From contig JAHWHN010000072.1 in the NCBI GenBank assembly GCA_019323235.1, forward strand, positions 1-27,352: a stretch of 27,352 nt of DNA, given 5' to 3'. Origin of the DNA: Candidatus Woesearchaeota archaeon (GTDB lineage Archaea > Nanobdellota > Nanobdellia > Woesearchaeales > JABIAG01). Below are positions 16,077 through 25,193 of this stretch, one piece after another (position 1 is the stretch's first letter; each line of letters begins with the position of its first letter). A program made the position numbers and the translations under genes. A model generated the notes under the pieces. The model was not told the origin of the DNA. It worked only from the letters and a program-made list of their open reading frames with translations, and did not search any database.

Positions 16077-19000
16077 ATGAGCGAAGAAACAGAAACCAAA
16101 ACAGAAATTAAAATGGAATCAGAAGTAATGAAAAAATACTTTGATGATCTTTATGATTCTGTTAAGAAAGAATATGTTATAGCAGGTAATGCGAGAAAAA
16201 AAGGTTTTGATCCTGAAGATAAAGTCGATAGTCCTTTAGCTGCTAACATGATTGAAAGGGTAGAAGGTTTGATATCTGCAGTAGCTCCTCAATTGATTGG
16301 TAGTGGTGCTTCTGAAAGAATGTTTGAATTGGAAAAAGAATTTGGAGTTTTAGATTGGAGAGTTTCTTTAGTAATTGCTGAAGAAATTGCAAAACAAAAA
16401 TTTTGTAAGTTTGATACAGAATTAGAAGCTATTGAAGTTGGTATAAGAACTGGTTTTGCCTATCATACTTTAGGAATTGTATCTGCTCCTTTAGAAGGTT
16501 TTACAAATATTGAAATTAAAAATACTAGAAATGGTAAAAAATATTTTTCTATTAATTTTGCAGGTCCAATTAGAGGTGCTGGAGGTACTGGTGCTTCAGT
16601 ATGTGTTTTAATTGCAGATTATGTTAGAAAAAAAATGGGTTATGATAGATATGATCCTGATCAAAATGAAGCTAAAAGATATGATACTGAATTAAATGAT
16701 TATCATGATAGAGTTACTAACTTACAATACCATCCTTCTTCAGATGAAATTATTTTTTTAGCATCTAATCTTCCTATTGAGGTGGCAGGAGATCCATCTG
16801 AAAAAATTGAAGTTTCAAATCAAAAAGATCTTCCTAGAGTTAAAACAAATAAAATTAGAGGTGGGATGTGTTTAGTATTTTCTATGATTGCATTAAAAGC
16901 TCCAAAATTATGGAAAAGATTAGAACAATGGGGTCAAGATTTTGATTTGGATTGGATGTGGATGGAAGATTTTATTAAATTACAAAAGAAAAAGAAAGCT
17001 GGTGGAGCAAAGAAATCTGATGATGGTGAAAAACCAAAAATTGCTCCAAACAAAACTTTTATTGCTGATTTAGTTGCAGGAAGGCCTGTTTTAACATATC
17101 CTATGGCTTATGGTGGTTTAAGATTAAGATATGGTAGAGGTAGAACTACTGGTTTTTCTTCAGCAGCTATTCATCCAAGTACTATGTTTTTATTAGATGA
17201 TTTTTTCGCAATTGGTACTCAAATGAAAGTAGAAAGACCAGGTAAGGCAGCTACTTTAAATGTTTGTGATGAATTAGAAGGACCTGTTGTTAAATTAAAG
17301 AATGGTAAAGTTTTAAGAGTAGGTAATATTGAATTAGCAAAACAAGTTTCTAAAGAAGTAGATAGAATATTATTCTTGGGAGATGTTTTATTTAATTATG
17401 GTGATTTTTCTGAAAATGGTCATGTATTAGTTCCTCCAGGTTATTGTGAAGAATGGTGGATGAGAGAATTAGAAAAAAATATTATTGATAAAGAAGGAGA
17501 TTTTAATTTAGAATTATTAAAGAAAAATGTTGATGTAGATGAGAGTGTTTTAAATAAAATTTTAGAAAATTGTAAAAAAAACAAACCAAATTTTAAAGAT
17601 GCATTAGAAATATCAACAAAATTAAATTTATCTTTACATCCAGATCATTTATTTTTCTATAAAGGAGTTAGTAAAGAAGACTTATTAGTTTTTTTAGATT
17701 TTTTAGAAAGATCTGAAATTGAAAAAGAAAATGATTTTGTTAAAAAAATTATTATGCCTGCCTCTCCTGATGTATCACATTTTTTAGAAAAAATAGGAAT
17801 TCCTCATACTGTTGCAAGTAATGAATTTGCAGTAATTGATAATGATTATGCGAGTTCTTTGTATTACACATTAGGTTTAAAGAATACTTCAATTGAAGAT
17901 ACAATAACTAAAGTAACTTCTATGCCTGAAACAAATATTTTAGATGTTTTAAATAAATTAGCACCTTTTAATGTTAGGGATAAATGTGGTACTTTTATTG
18001 GTGCTAGAATGGGAAGGCCAGAAAAAGCTAAAATGAGAACAATGAAAGGTAATCCTCATAGTTTATTTCCAGTTGGACCTGAAGGTGGAAGGATGAAGTC
18101 ATTCCAATCTGCCTTAGATGCTAATAAAGTAACAACTCAATTTGCTTTATATTATTGTGATGAATGTAAGCAAGAAACAATATTATCTGTTTGTGAAGAT
18201 TGTGGAAATAAAACCAAGAAAAAATATTATTGTAGAATGTGTGGTTTGTTGGATGAAAAGAGTTGTCAACATGAAAAAAACAATCCAAGATATAAGAAGA
18301 AGCAAATTCCATTTAATGAATTATTTAATAAGTCTTTAAATAAATTAAAAACAAGTGTTTATCCAGATTTAATTAAAGGTTTAGAAAATACTCCAAATAA
18401 AGATCATATTGTTGAACACCCAATTAAAGGTATTTTAAGAGCTAAACATGAATTATTAGTTAATAAAGATGGTTCTGTAAGATATGATATGTCTGAATTA
18501 CCAATCACACATTTTAAACCCAAAGAAATTCAAACATCTGTTGAAAAATTAAAAAAATTAGGTTATGAAAAAGATTATTTAGGTAATGATTTAGTAGATA
18601 ATGAACAAATAGTTGAATTAAAACCTCAAGATGTTATATTACCAGCTTTAAATAATGGTTTTGATGAATCTTGTGAGGATATTTTATTTAGATGTGGTCA
18701 ATTTATAGATGAGTTATTAGAAAAATTATATGGCTTAGAACCTTATTATAATTTTAGAACAAAAGAAGATGTTGCTGGAACTTTAGTTTTAGGATTAGCT
18801 CCACACATTTCTGCTGCTATGATTGGTAGAGTAATAGGATTTTCAAAAACAGCTGGTTGTTATGCTCATCCAATGTGGCATGCTGCTTTAAGAAGAGATT
18901 GTGATGGTGATGAAGCTTCAGTATCTTTATTATTAGATTCTCTATTGAACTTCTCTAGAAAATTCTTACCTGATAGAATTGGTTCTAGAACAATGGATGC

Positions 19001-19646
19001 CCCATTAGTTGTTACAGCTAAATTAATTCCATCTGAAGTTGATGATATGGTTCATGGTATGGATGTTGTTGATAAATATCCTCTTGAGTTTTATGAAGCT
19101 GCTATGGAATATAAACCTCCTTGGGATGTTAAAATAGAACAATTTGGTAAAAGATTAAACACTCCTGCTCAATATGAGGGCCTCAAATTTACTCACGACA
19201 CAACAAATATTAATTTAGGGGTGCAATGTTCTGCCTACAAAACACTTCCATCCATGGGTGAAAAAATCGCAGGACAAATGCATATTGCGGAAATGGTTGA
19301 TGCTGTTGAAACATCTGGTGTTGCAGAATTAGTTATTAACAAACATTTACTTAAAGATCTAAAAGGTAATTTAAGAAAATTCTCTATGCAACAATTTAGA
19401 TGTACTAGATGTAATGAAAAATATAGGCGTGTTCCATTATCTGGTAAGTGTAATTGTGGTAATAAATTAATTTTCACAATATCTCAAGGTTCTGTTACAA
19501 AATATTTAGAACCTTCTTTGACTTTGGGAACTAAATATGAAATATCTACTTATTTAAAACAAGTATTAGATATGTTAAAAGAAAGAATAGATTCAGTATT
19601 TGGTAAAGAGAAAGAAAAACAAGAAGGTTTAGACAAATGGTTTTAA
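16077..19646 (+). CDS. polC: DNA polymerase D large subunit DP2 (catalytic)
   Basis: The product has 1189 residues (Pyrococcus about 1260) and is the catalytic subunit of the archaeal replicative polymerase. The N-terminal half carries PIRGAGGTGASV (about 162-173) and the GARMGRPEKA motif (about 640). Zinc ribbons are at about 690-725 (CDEC, CEDC, CRMC, CQH) and near the C-terminus at about 1109-1130 (CTRC, CNCG). The double-psi beta-barrel site is RRDCDGDE, with D943 and D945 as the metal-binding Asp residues. The last eight residues QEGLDKWF fit the PCNA-interacting (PIP) box QxxLxxWF. No intein is present. It starts 2 nt after DP1, and its stop overlaps the convergent prepilin peptidase gene by 4 nt. 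Confidence 0.97.
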   Translation: MSEETETKTEIKMESEVMKKYFDDLYDSVKKEYVIAGNARKKGFDPEDKVDSPLAANMIERVEGLISAVAPQLIGSGASERMFELEKEFGVLDWRVSLVIAEEIAKQKFCKFDTELEAIEVGIRTGFAYHTLGIVSAPLEGFTNIEIKNTRNGKKYFSINFAGPIRGAGGTGASVCVLIADYVRKKMGYDRYDPDQNEAKRYDTELNDYHDRVTNLQYHPSSDEIIFLASNLPIEVAGDPSEKIEVSNQKDLPRVKTNKIRGGMCLVFSMIALKAPKLWKRLEQWGQDFDLDWMWMEDFIKLQKKKKAGGAKKSDDGEKPKIAPNKTFIADLVAGRPVLTYPMAYGGLRLRYGRGRTTGFSSAAIHPSTMFLLDDFFAIGTQMKVERPGKAATLNVCDELEGPVVKLKNGKVLRVGNIELAKQVSKEVDRILFLGDVLFNYGDFSENGHVLVPPGYCEEWWMRELEKNIIDKEGDFNLELLKKNVDVDESVLNKILENCKKNKPNFKDALEISTKLNLSLHPDHLFFYKGVSKEDLLVFLDFLERSEIEKENDFVKKIIMPASPDVSHFLEKIGIPHTVASNEFAVIDNDYASSLYYTLGLKNTSIEDTITKVTSMPETNILDVLNKLAPFNVRDKCGTFIGARMGRPEKAKMRTMKGNPHSLFPVGPEGGRMKSFQSALDANKVTTQFALYYCDECKQETILSVCEDCGNKTKKKYYCRMCGLLDEKSCQHEKNNPRYKKKQIPFNELFNKSLNKLKTSVYPDLIKGLENTPNKDHIVEHPIKGILRAKHELLVNKDGSVRYDMSELPITHFKPKEIQTSVEKLKKLGYEKDYLGNDLVDNEQIVELKPQDVILPALNNGFDESCEDILFRCGQFIDELLEKLYGLEPYYNFRTKEDVAGTLVLGLAPHISAAMIGRVIGFSKTAGCYAHPMWHAALRRDCDGDEASVSLLLDSLLNFSRKFLPDRIGSRTMDAPLVVTAKLIPSEVDDMVHGMDVVDKYPLEFYEAAMEYKPPWDVKIEQFGKRLNTPAQYEGLKFTHDTTNINLGVQCSAYKTLPSMGEKIAGQMHIAEMVDAVETSGVAELVINKHLLKDLKGNLRKFSMQQFRCTRCNEKYRRVPLSGKCNCGNKLIFTISQGSVTKYLEPSLTLGTKYEISTYLKQVLDMLKERIDSVFGKEKEKQEGLDKWF

Positions 19647-20506
19647 TTAAGTAGAGAAATTATAAATGTAATAATATCTTCTCTCAATAATATTGTTAAT
19701 ATACTTCCTAAAAATAAATATTTGGCAAAATGAACAACATCTTCTATTTCTACTGTTTTGAATTTCTTTTTGAGATTATTTATTTTAACTTTAGTAAGAG
19801 ATTTACCCTTATATATCATATTTTCTTTTAATTCATTTACTGAAATTTCTTTTGAAAATACTTCTGATATGTTATTTATTAAAAATCTAATTATGTGGTA
19901 AATTAAAAATATAATTAAAGATGTAATAATTAATTTTTTTTCAAACGATAATAAAGCAGGTATGAAAAACGCAATTCCTATAATATAATAAAGTCCTTTT
20001 AATAAGAATAAAATTAAAATAATTATCGCAATTTTATTAATTCCATTCATATTGAATAGATTAAACAAATAATTAAATCCAATTATTGATACAAATGAAA
20101 AAATAATTTTTAAAATGCTTATTTTTTCGAATTTTAATTTATTTATTTTAAACAATCCTAAAATTATCAAGAATAAAAATAAAGGTAAAAAAGAATTAAT
20201 TAACAAAGTTAAAGTTTCATAGTATTTTTTAGGGTAAAATTCTAAAGGTATTATGAATGAAAATAAAATGAATAATTTTCCATCACCTGCTCCCCAAATA
20301 TTAAATTTCCACAGTAAAAAACCAATTATTGTTGAAATTAGTAAATTTAAAAAAATTAATTTATCAAAATAAATTAAATTAATAATAAAAGCTAGAAAAA
20401 ATCCTAATAATAAAGTCTTATTTGGAATTTTACTATATTTGTGATCATAGTAGCTAAAATATATTCCTAATACTAAAAATAAACTTAGAAGAATTACTTC
20501 TCTCAT
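19643..20506 (-). CDS. Archaeal type IV prepilin peptidase (A24 family)
   Basis: The product has 287 residues and is a polytopic membrane aspartyl protease. Both catalytic motifs are present: D21 in YYDHKYSKIPN and D75 in WGAGDGK. Hydrophobic helices occupy about 3-18, 32-48, 50-66, 77-90, 98-118, 130-150, 158-180 and 188-212, followed by a charged cytoplasmic-type stretch (about 215-260) and a last helix (about 262-286). The enzyme removes the short positive leader from pilin-like and archaellin-like proteins in the membrane. Its ATG overlaps the stop of the upstream secreted protein gene (ATGA, 4 nt), so the two are translationally coupled. Pilin-like candidates lie within 7 kb. Confidence 0.92.
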   Translation of the reverse strand: MREVILLSLFLVLGIYFSYYDHKYSKIPNKTLLLGFFLAFIINLIYFDKLIFLNLLISTIIGFLLWKFNIWGAGDGKLFILFSFIIPLEFYPKKYYETLTLLINSFLPLFLFLIILGLFKINKLKFEKISILKIIFSFVSIIGFNYLFNLFNMNGINKIAIIILILFLLKGLYYIIGIAFFIPALLSFEKKLIITSLIIFLIYHIIRFLINNISEVFSKEISVNELKENMIYKGKSLTKVKINNLKKKFKTVEIEDVVHFAKYLFLGSILTILLREDIITFIISLLN

Positions 20507-21228
20507 CTACATGCACCGTTTTGACAATTACATTGAACAGTTGAAGATTCAATTTTATTATTTTCACAATAATATTCAATCAAAGTAACTTCATCAGAAC
20601 AAAAATCTGTTCTTACAATATTTTCAGCAATTAATGTAACATTACTTTTAATTTTTTCTGGATTTGGTTCATTTCCATCATCATCATCACAATTATAATT
20701 TGGTTTACCAGCATTTGGATTATAAATTTTTGGAAGAGCGGCTTCACAACAAACATAATTTGTATTAATTGTTGGTTTATTAGTACATCCTGAAACTCTA
20801 GGGCTAATTTTATATTCAACTAATTCCTCTTTTCCTGCTTCACAACCTTTTGTTTTAGGAACATCATAATATACAGAAGTAGAAGTATATTTACAAGCAG
20901 TATCTCCGTAATTATCATATAAATCAATAAAATTAATACATTTCGCACCATTTTCTTTATCTATACCAATCATAAATTCATCATCTTCGCATCTAAAATC
21001 TCCAATAATACCTATAAAATCAACAGAATCAGTAAAGTCAACTTCATCCACATAATCATTATTATCAGCATCTATTGAATAACCACCTCTTTTTATTTCA
21101 GAAAGTGGATGTGTTGCTGCATTTTCTTTATTACTTAATTCAACACTTATTACGGCAAATGAGAAAATAAATGTAATTATCAAAACCATAAATACAAAAA
21201 CCTTTTTCCCATCAATAATTATTTTCAT
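20503..21228 (-). CDS. Membrane-anchored EF/Cys family protein A (241 aa)
   Basis: Residues about 9-29 form a hydrophobic N-terminal helix (signal anchor or pilin-type leader after DGKK). An EF-hand- or dockerin-like loop follows with acidic residues D53, D55, N57, D61 and D64. Next comes the Cys motif C80-x5-MIGID-x6-C97, then a Cys-rich C-terminal half with CC at 160-161, an acidic CDDDD patch at 180 and a CNC end. The loop and Cys motif occupy the same residue positions in two other proteins here (21229-21603 and 25229-25849). It begins directly after protein B and overlaps the prepilin peptidase by ATGA, so the three form one operon. I do not recognise a named family; an exported, Ca-binding, disulfide-stabilised surface or pilus protein is likely. 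Confidence 0.85.
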   Translation of the reverse strand: MKIIIDGKKVFVFMVLIITFIFSFAVISVELSNKENAATHPLSEIKRGGYSIDADNNDYVDEVDFTDSVDFIGIIGDFRCEDDEFMIGIDKENGAKCINFIDLYDNYGDTACKYTSTSVYYDVPKTKGCEAGKEELVEYKISPRVSGCTNKPTINTNYVCCEAALPKIYNPNAGKPNYNCDDDDGNEPNPEKIKSNVTLIAENIVRTDFCSDEVTLIEYYCENNKIESSTVQCNCQNGACR

Positions 21229-21603
21229 TTAATCCTCTATATAATCAGCTATATAACAACTATCTTCTGAATCGAACTCAGGAGTGCCACATCTAATTCC
21301 TATTCTTTGACATATAGGCTCTCCAGTTTCATCAATACCCTTCATTAAAGTTTTATCAGGACAGATTTTATTCAATTCACTAACATCTTCCAAATAAACT
21401 AATTGTGCATTATCAGATTTGTCAAAATTTAAATTATCATTAGAATCTGATTTAGTTTTATTATTTTCTAAACCAATTATTCTATCAATATAATGTCCTT
21501 GTTCATTATCTTCAAATAAGGAATTTACTAGAATTGAGGATATTAGTAAAATCACTAATAAAATAATTGTATATTTTAGTTTTTTTTCTATAATAACCCT
21601 CAT
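21229..21603 (-). CDS. Membrane-anchored EF/Cys family protein B (124 aa)
   Basis: The short form of the family: N-terminal MRVIIEKK, hydrophobic helix about 11-29, EF-like loop D53, N55, N57, N59, D61 and D64, then C81-PDKTLMKGID-x6-C98, IGIRC at 101-105 and a final Cys at 116. The tail after C98 (RIGIRC) matches the 206-residue protein at 25229-25849 (KIGLLC). It is the first gene of the operon; its stop touches the ATG of protein A. A TATA box about 26 bp upstream suggests a leaderless message. The function is unknown; a minor pilin or surface adhesin is possible. Confidence 0.82.
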   Translation of the reverse strand: MRVIIEKKLKYTIILLVILLISSILVNSLFEDNEQGHYIDRIIGLENNKTKSDSNDNLNFDKSDNAQLVYLEDVSELNKICPDKTLMKGIDETGEPICQRIGIRCGTPEFDSEDSCYIADYIED

Positions 21604-21686
21604 ATATGTAAAATTGTAATTCTTATTTATATATTTTACTTTGAAATAAAGATAAATTTATATATTAACATTCATAAAATCATAAT
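21604..21686. promoter_or_regulatory. Divergent leaderless promoter pair
   Basis: TTTATATA at 21657-21664 lies about 27 bp before the ATG at 21687, and TATATAAATA on the minus strand (about 21624-21633) lies about 26 bp before the ATG at 21603. Neither start has a Shine-Dalgarno, so both messages are probably leaderless. Confidence 0.55.
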
Positions 21687-24260
21687 ATGAGGTTTAAGAT
21701 ATTATTTTTATTAATATTAGTACTTTTATCTAGTTCTGTTTATGCTTCAGACTTTTATTTTAGAGACCTTGGAGATGGTTGTTTTAATGAGAATTATTTT
21801 GGTTCTTGTACTTCAAATTGTGAATGGAGAGTTTTAGGAAGTTCTGTTGTTAAAACATGCCGAGATGCTCATGGGTGGTGTTCTAATGATGAGGGTTGTG
21901 ATGTTTGTGATTATGTAAGAAGTAATTCTAAACATAGTTTAATTTACACTTGCGATACTATTGATTGTAATGAGATTAATACTTTAGAACCTTTAAGAAA
22001 TTATGATGATTTTGAAAGAAAATATATTGTTAGTTTATGTGAACAAAAAGCTGGAATAAAAATACCAATTTCTTTTACCGGAGTAAATATTGTTTGTGAA
22101 GATAAAGATAAAGATGGTTTTGGCTCTAATTGCAGAGAGGGTATATGTGAAAACACTAATTGTGTTAATGCTATTGATTTAAAATCAATTGATCAAGATT
22201 GTGATGATTCAAATTCTAAAATAAATCCAAATACTGTTTGGATTATTGATTCTGATAACGATGGAAGGTGGGGTGATGTTTTTGTAGGATGTGTACCAAA
22301 AGATAATGATTGGGAATTACAAAATTCTTTTCCTTTAGATGAAGATTATGATTGTGATGATTCTGATTCAAATAATGCGCCATTTCCTGAAGGATGTCTT
22401 TGTGGAGAAAATGATTTGGGTAAGTTAAATAATAATGCATATTGTGTTGATAAAACTTCAACTCATACTGAATCTTTGAATATAGATACTGATTTCACAA
22501 AATATGTTGATAATAAAGGATATGAGTGGGTTCAAAGGACATTCAAAGAAGATGTTTTTGGAATTCCATATGAGTGTCCTATTAATACTTGTTCTATTTT
22601 AAATGATGATGTTGAATATTGTGTTAATGTAGGAACTTTTTGGGATGATGAAGGTAATTATGGTGGTAATAATTATTGTGCTTTAGATGATAGTGGAAAT
22701 GGTTATTGGACTACTAGAAGTAGCGATATAAATGCAATTTTTATGGCAATTGGGGAGTTATCAGGGAGAGACTTCTCAGTATATTGTGATGAATTAGAAA
22801 AAATAATTCCAACTACTTCTGAAAATTCAGGTAGTTTTTTTGAAGAATTATTAAATTTAAATGAAGATGCAACATCTTATCTTGGAGAGGGGTGTGTTTT
22901 ATTAATAAACACTCCAGAAAATGCAGGTGTTGATTATTCTCAAAGAATTTTAAATGGAGATATTCCATTACCAGAATCTCAAAAAGTAATCTTTGGTATG
23001 ACTTTAGATAATATTAATGATAATGTATTTGGTATTGATTTTACTGAATATGAGATTATTGATCAAGATTGGAAATTTGGTAGACAACAAAACAAATATT
23101 CTGGATTGATTTATAATGATAAAAAGAAATTATTAATGATTGTCCAATCAAATGAATTAGGTATGGATGAACAATTAAGAAGTTATATTGATAATATGAT
23201 TAATCCAAACAATATTAGATTAAATTTATTTAATTTTTTATTAGATCCTATACAACAAATTATTAATTATTTCAATTCAGATAATTTTGATTATGAAGAA
23301 TATGATAGAATTTTAGTTTCAAATTTCGAACAATCTTATTTATCTATGAACAATGGTATGTTTTTTTATAGTGTTTTAGAAAATGGAAAATTAGTTGTTA
23401 AAATAGTTAATCCTAGTGAGACAACTCAAAATTTTATTGAAGATGTTTGTGACAATAAAGTATTTGAGAGTGAATTTAGATGTTCTATTTCAAATGGTGT
23501 TGTTGGTATGACTTCTGATTTATTATTTTTAGAAGATTCTGAAAAAGAACAAATTTGGAGAAAATTTAGTAGGCAAATAAGACTTCAAGGTAATGAAGGT
23601 GGGTTTGCTAGTTTTAGAGATGCTCAATGTACTTCTCAAAATTATCAAAACACTTGTCCAGATAAAACTTGTTTTTCTAAGGAAGGTTGTTTAGATATTG
23701 GAGTTTGTCAATATTCAGTTGTTTCAGAATGTATTAATAGTGATGGTTGTTGTCCTTCAAATTGTATTTATGAAACAGATAATGATTGTGAAAAAGTAGA
23801 TCCATTAAGAATTCCAATTTTTGTTGATTTAAAATATGATTTTAGTTGTGATGATGAATTAAATGAAGTCAATCTTCTAAGTTTATCTTATGACTATAAT
23901 GCTCATGTTGAGAATCCGAATTTAGATAGAAGTCAAAATTGGGAAGATTATTTCAATAATTTATTATGTATTAGAACAGAAGAAGGAAGTTTTGAAGTTA
24001 ATTTGAGAGAAAAATGTAATAGTGATGAAGAACCATTAATTTCATTATATAAAGAACAAAACTCTCATGTTTCTGTTGTTGATGTGGGATATAGAACATT
24101 ATGTTTAAAACATAGTGAGTATAACATTTCTTGTATGATTGGAGATTTTGAATCTTGTCAAGGTTTTAGTAATTTATTATCTTTAACAGATTTAACAAAT
24201 TCTCACGTAGCGGGCCCAGATTATTATGATCTTAAATTATGTTGTAGATTTTATGAATAA
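21687..24260 (+). CDS. Large secreted Cys-rich protein with Ca-binding motifs
   Basis: The product has 857 residues. A Sec signal peptide (about 1-20, cleavage after SVYA) is followed by Cys-rich sequence. Residues about 150-240 hold two copies of a DxDxDG...DCDD...NP-type motif (DKDKDGFG, DCDDSNSKINP, DSDNDGRWG, DCDDSDSNN), like the putative metal-binding motif of MopE-type surface proteins. The middle (about 330-650) is Cys-poor and mixed alpha/beta; I recognise no fold. A second Cys-rich block (about 650-705) contains CPDKTCFSKEGC and SDGCCPSNC. There is no C-terminal membrane helix, so it is probably secreted or held by other surface proteins. It diverges from the prepilin-peptidase operon. 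Confidence 0.88.
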   Translation: MRFKILFLLILVLLSSSVYASDFYFRDLGDGCFNENYFGSCTSNCEWRVLGSSVVKTCRDAHGWCSNDEGCDVCDYVRSNSKHSLIYTCDTIDCNEINTLEPLRNYDDFERKYIVSLCEQKAGIKIPISFTGVNIVCEDKDKDGFGSNCREGICENTNCVNAIDLKSIDQDCDDSNSKINPNTVWIIDSDNDGRWGDVFVGCVPKDNDWELQNSFPLDEDYDCDDSDSNNAPFPEGCLCGENDLGKLNNNAYCVDKTSTHTESLNIDTDFTKYVDNKGYEWVQRTFKEDVFGIPYECPINTCSILNDDVEYCVNVGTFWDDEGNYGGNNYCALDDSGNGYWTTRSSDINAIFMAIGELSGRDFSVYCDELEKIIPTTSENSGSFFEELLNLNEDATSYLGEGCVLLINTPENAGVDYSQRILNGDIPLPESQKVIFGMTLDNINDNVFGIDFTEYEIIDQDWKFGRQQNKYSGLIYNDKKKLLMIVQSNELGMDEQLRSYIDNMINPNNIRLNLFNFLLDPIQQIINYFNSDNFDYEEYDRILVSNFEQSYLSMNNGMFFYSVLENGKLVVKIVNPSETTQNFIEDVCDNKVFESEFRCSISNGVVGMTSDLLFLEDSEKEQIWRKFSRQIRLQGNEGGFASFRDAQCTSQNYQNTCPDKTCFSKEGCLDIGVCQYSVVSECINSDGCCPSNCIYETDNDCEKVDPLRIPIFVDLKYDFSCDDELNEVNLLSLSYDYNAHVENPNLDRSQNWEDYFNNLLCIRTEEGSFEVNLREKCNSDEEPLISLYKEQNSHVSVVDVGYRTLCLKHSEYNISCMIGDFESCQGFSNLLSLTDLTNSHVAGPDYYDLKLCCRFYE

Positions 24261-24298
24261 TTTAAATATAAAAAAATTTGATTTTTAAAAATTTATTT
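24261..24298. terminator. AT-only spacer between convergent genes
   Basis: The 38-bp spacer is nearly pure A/T with short T-runs on both strands, enough for archaeal T-run termination. No stable hairpin is evident. Confidence 0.35.
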
Positions 24299-24535
24299 TT
24301 AATCATTCCAGCTTCTAAAATATGGAGTAATCTCTTCTTTAGTATCGGAATTATCGACAACCCAATAACCCTCATATTCTCTTTCTTGAAATGGATCATC
24401 TCCACCCGCGTAAACAGAATTAGAAATCATAAAAATACTGCTTAAAACTAAACTGAATTTAATTATTGATTTTTTACTTATCTTTCCTTCTTCATTCATA
24501 ATAAATTCTTTAATCGTATCAAGTATTTTTATCAT
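24299..24535 (-). CDS. Small secreted peptide precursor (78 aa)
   Basis: A Lys-rich lead (KISKK) and a hydrophobic stretch (about 25-40) end in NSVYA before GGDDPF, a good Sec signal-peptidase site after about residue 43. The mature peptide would be about 35 residues, acidic and aromatic (EREYEGYW, PYFRSWND), without Cys. An internal ATG at residue 13 (24499) would give a more normal leader length starting MNEEGKISKK. It follows the 217-residue membrane protein by 4 nt, so the two are co-transcribed. The function is unknown; possibly a secreted signal, toxin or pilus-associated peptide with its membrane partner. Confidence 0.7.
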   Translation of the reverse strand: MIKILDTIKEFIMNEEGKISKKSIIKFSLVLSSIFMISNSVYAGGDDPFQEREYEGYWVVDNSDTKEEITPYFRSWND

Positions 24536-24539
24536 ATTG

Positions 24540-25193
24540 TTATAAATTGTTATTCTTATTTAAATATTTTACTTTCATAAACAAATAATTCATTAACAAA
24601 TATGACAAATAAATAAAAAAAGACCAAAATACTACATTATATATTAGATATTTATATGTGAAGTAAAAACCACTGTTTTCTATTATATCAAAGTCTTCAT
24701 TATAGTTCAAATCACAAGGATAAGAAATACAATTAATATTTTGATTACTTTCCGTTACCAAAAAAGATATTATTAGTAATACCACTGAGAATAACAATAT
24801 TGAATATTTTAAACTTTTTTTATCAAAACCCAATTTATATGTTCCATAGAAGCAAATTGGAATTAATACTGAGTGCATAATTATTGATAAAATTATTAAA
24901 AATGTATCTCCATATACTATCCATTCATTTCTACCCATCCCCATTCCTAAAAATTGTAATATGAAATCTAAAATCCATCTGCTTTGTGCAACAAAAGAAG
25001 CTATTAATACAATATTTATTAGAACTCTTTTCTTGAATATAAAACCAATTGCTGCAACAATCATCGCAATTTTACAAAACCATAATATTTTATACCAATG
25101 TCCATAATTTAAGACTTGAAAACTATAATTCATAAAAACTAGAGTTAATAAAAAAATCCCGATTATTTTAAAAATAATATTTTCTTTTTTCAC
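24540..25193 (-). CDS. Polytopic membrane protein of unknown function
   Basis: The product has 217 residues with about six hydrophobic segments (about 7-24, 35-52, 56-70, 93-116, 127-146 and 185-205). Features include SRWILDF, a Gly-rich MGMGRNEW turn and HSVLIP with one membrane His; two Cys (C155 and C160 in NCISYPC) lie in the last large external loop and could form a disulfide. It starts at GTG, with a short spacer to the divergent gene. I do not recognise the family. Its tight link to a secreted peptide suggests export, processing, sensing or protection related to that peptide (inference). Confidence 0.78.
   Translation of the reverse strand: MKKENIIFKIIGIFLLTLVFMNYSFQVLNYGHWYKILWFCKIAMIVAAIGFIFKKRVLINIVLIASFVAQSRWILDFILQFLGMGMGRNEWIVYGDTFLIILSIIMHSVLIPICFYGTYKLGFDKKSLKYSILLFSVVLLIISFLVTESNQNINCISYPCDLNYNEDFDIIENSGFYFTYKYLIYNVVFWSFFIYLSYLLMNYLFMKVKYLNKNNNL

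Noticed and set aside
9016..19646. Inteins in MCM or DP2, where archaea often carry them
   Set aside because: Both proteins have normal lengths and uninterrupted motifs, and no intein splice blocks were seen.
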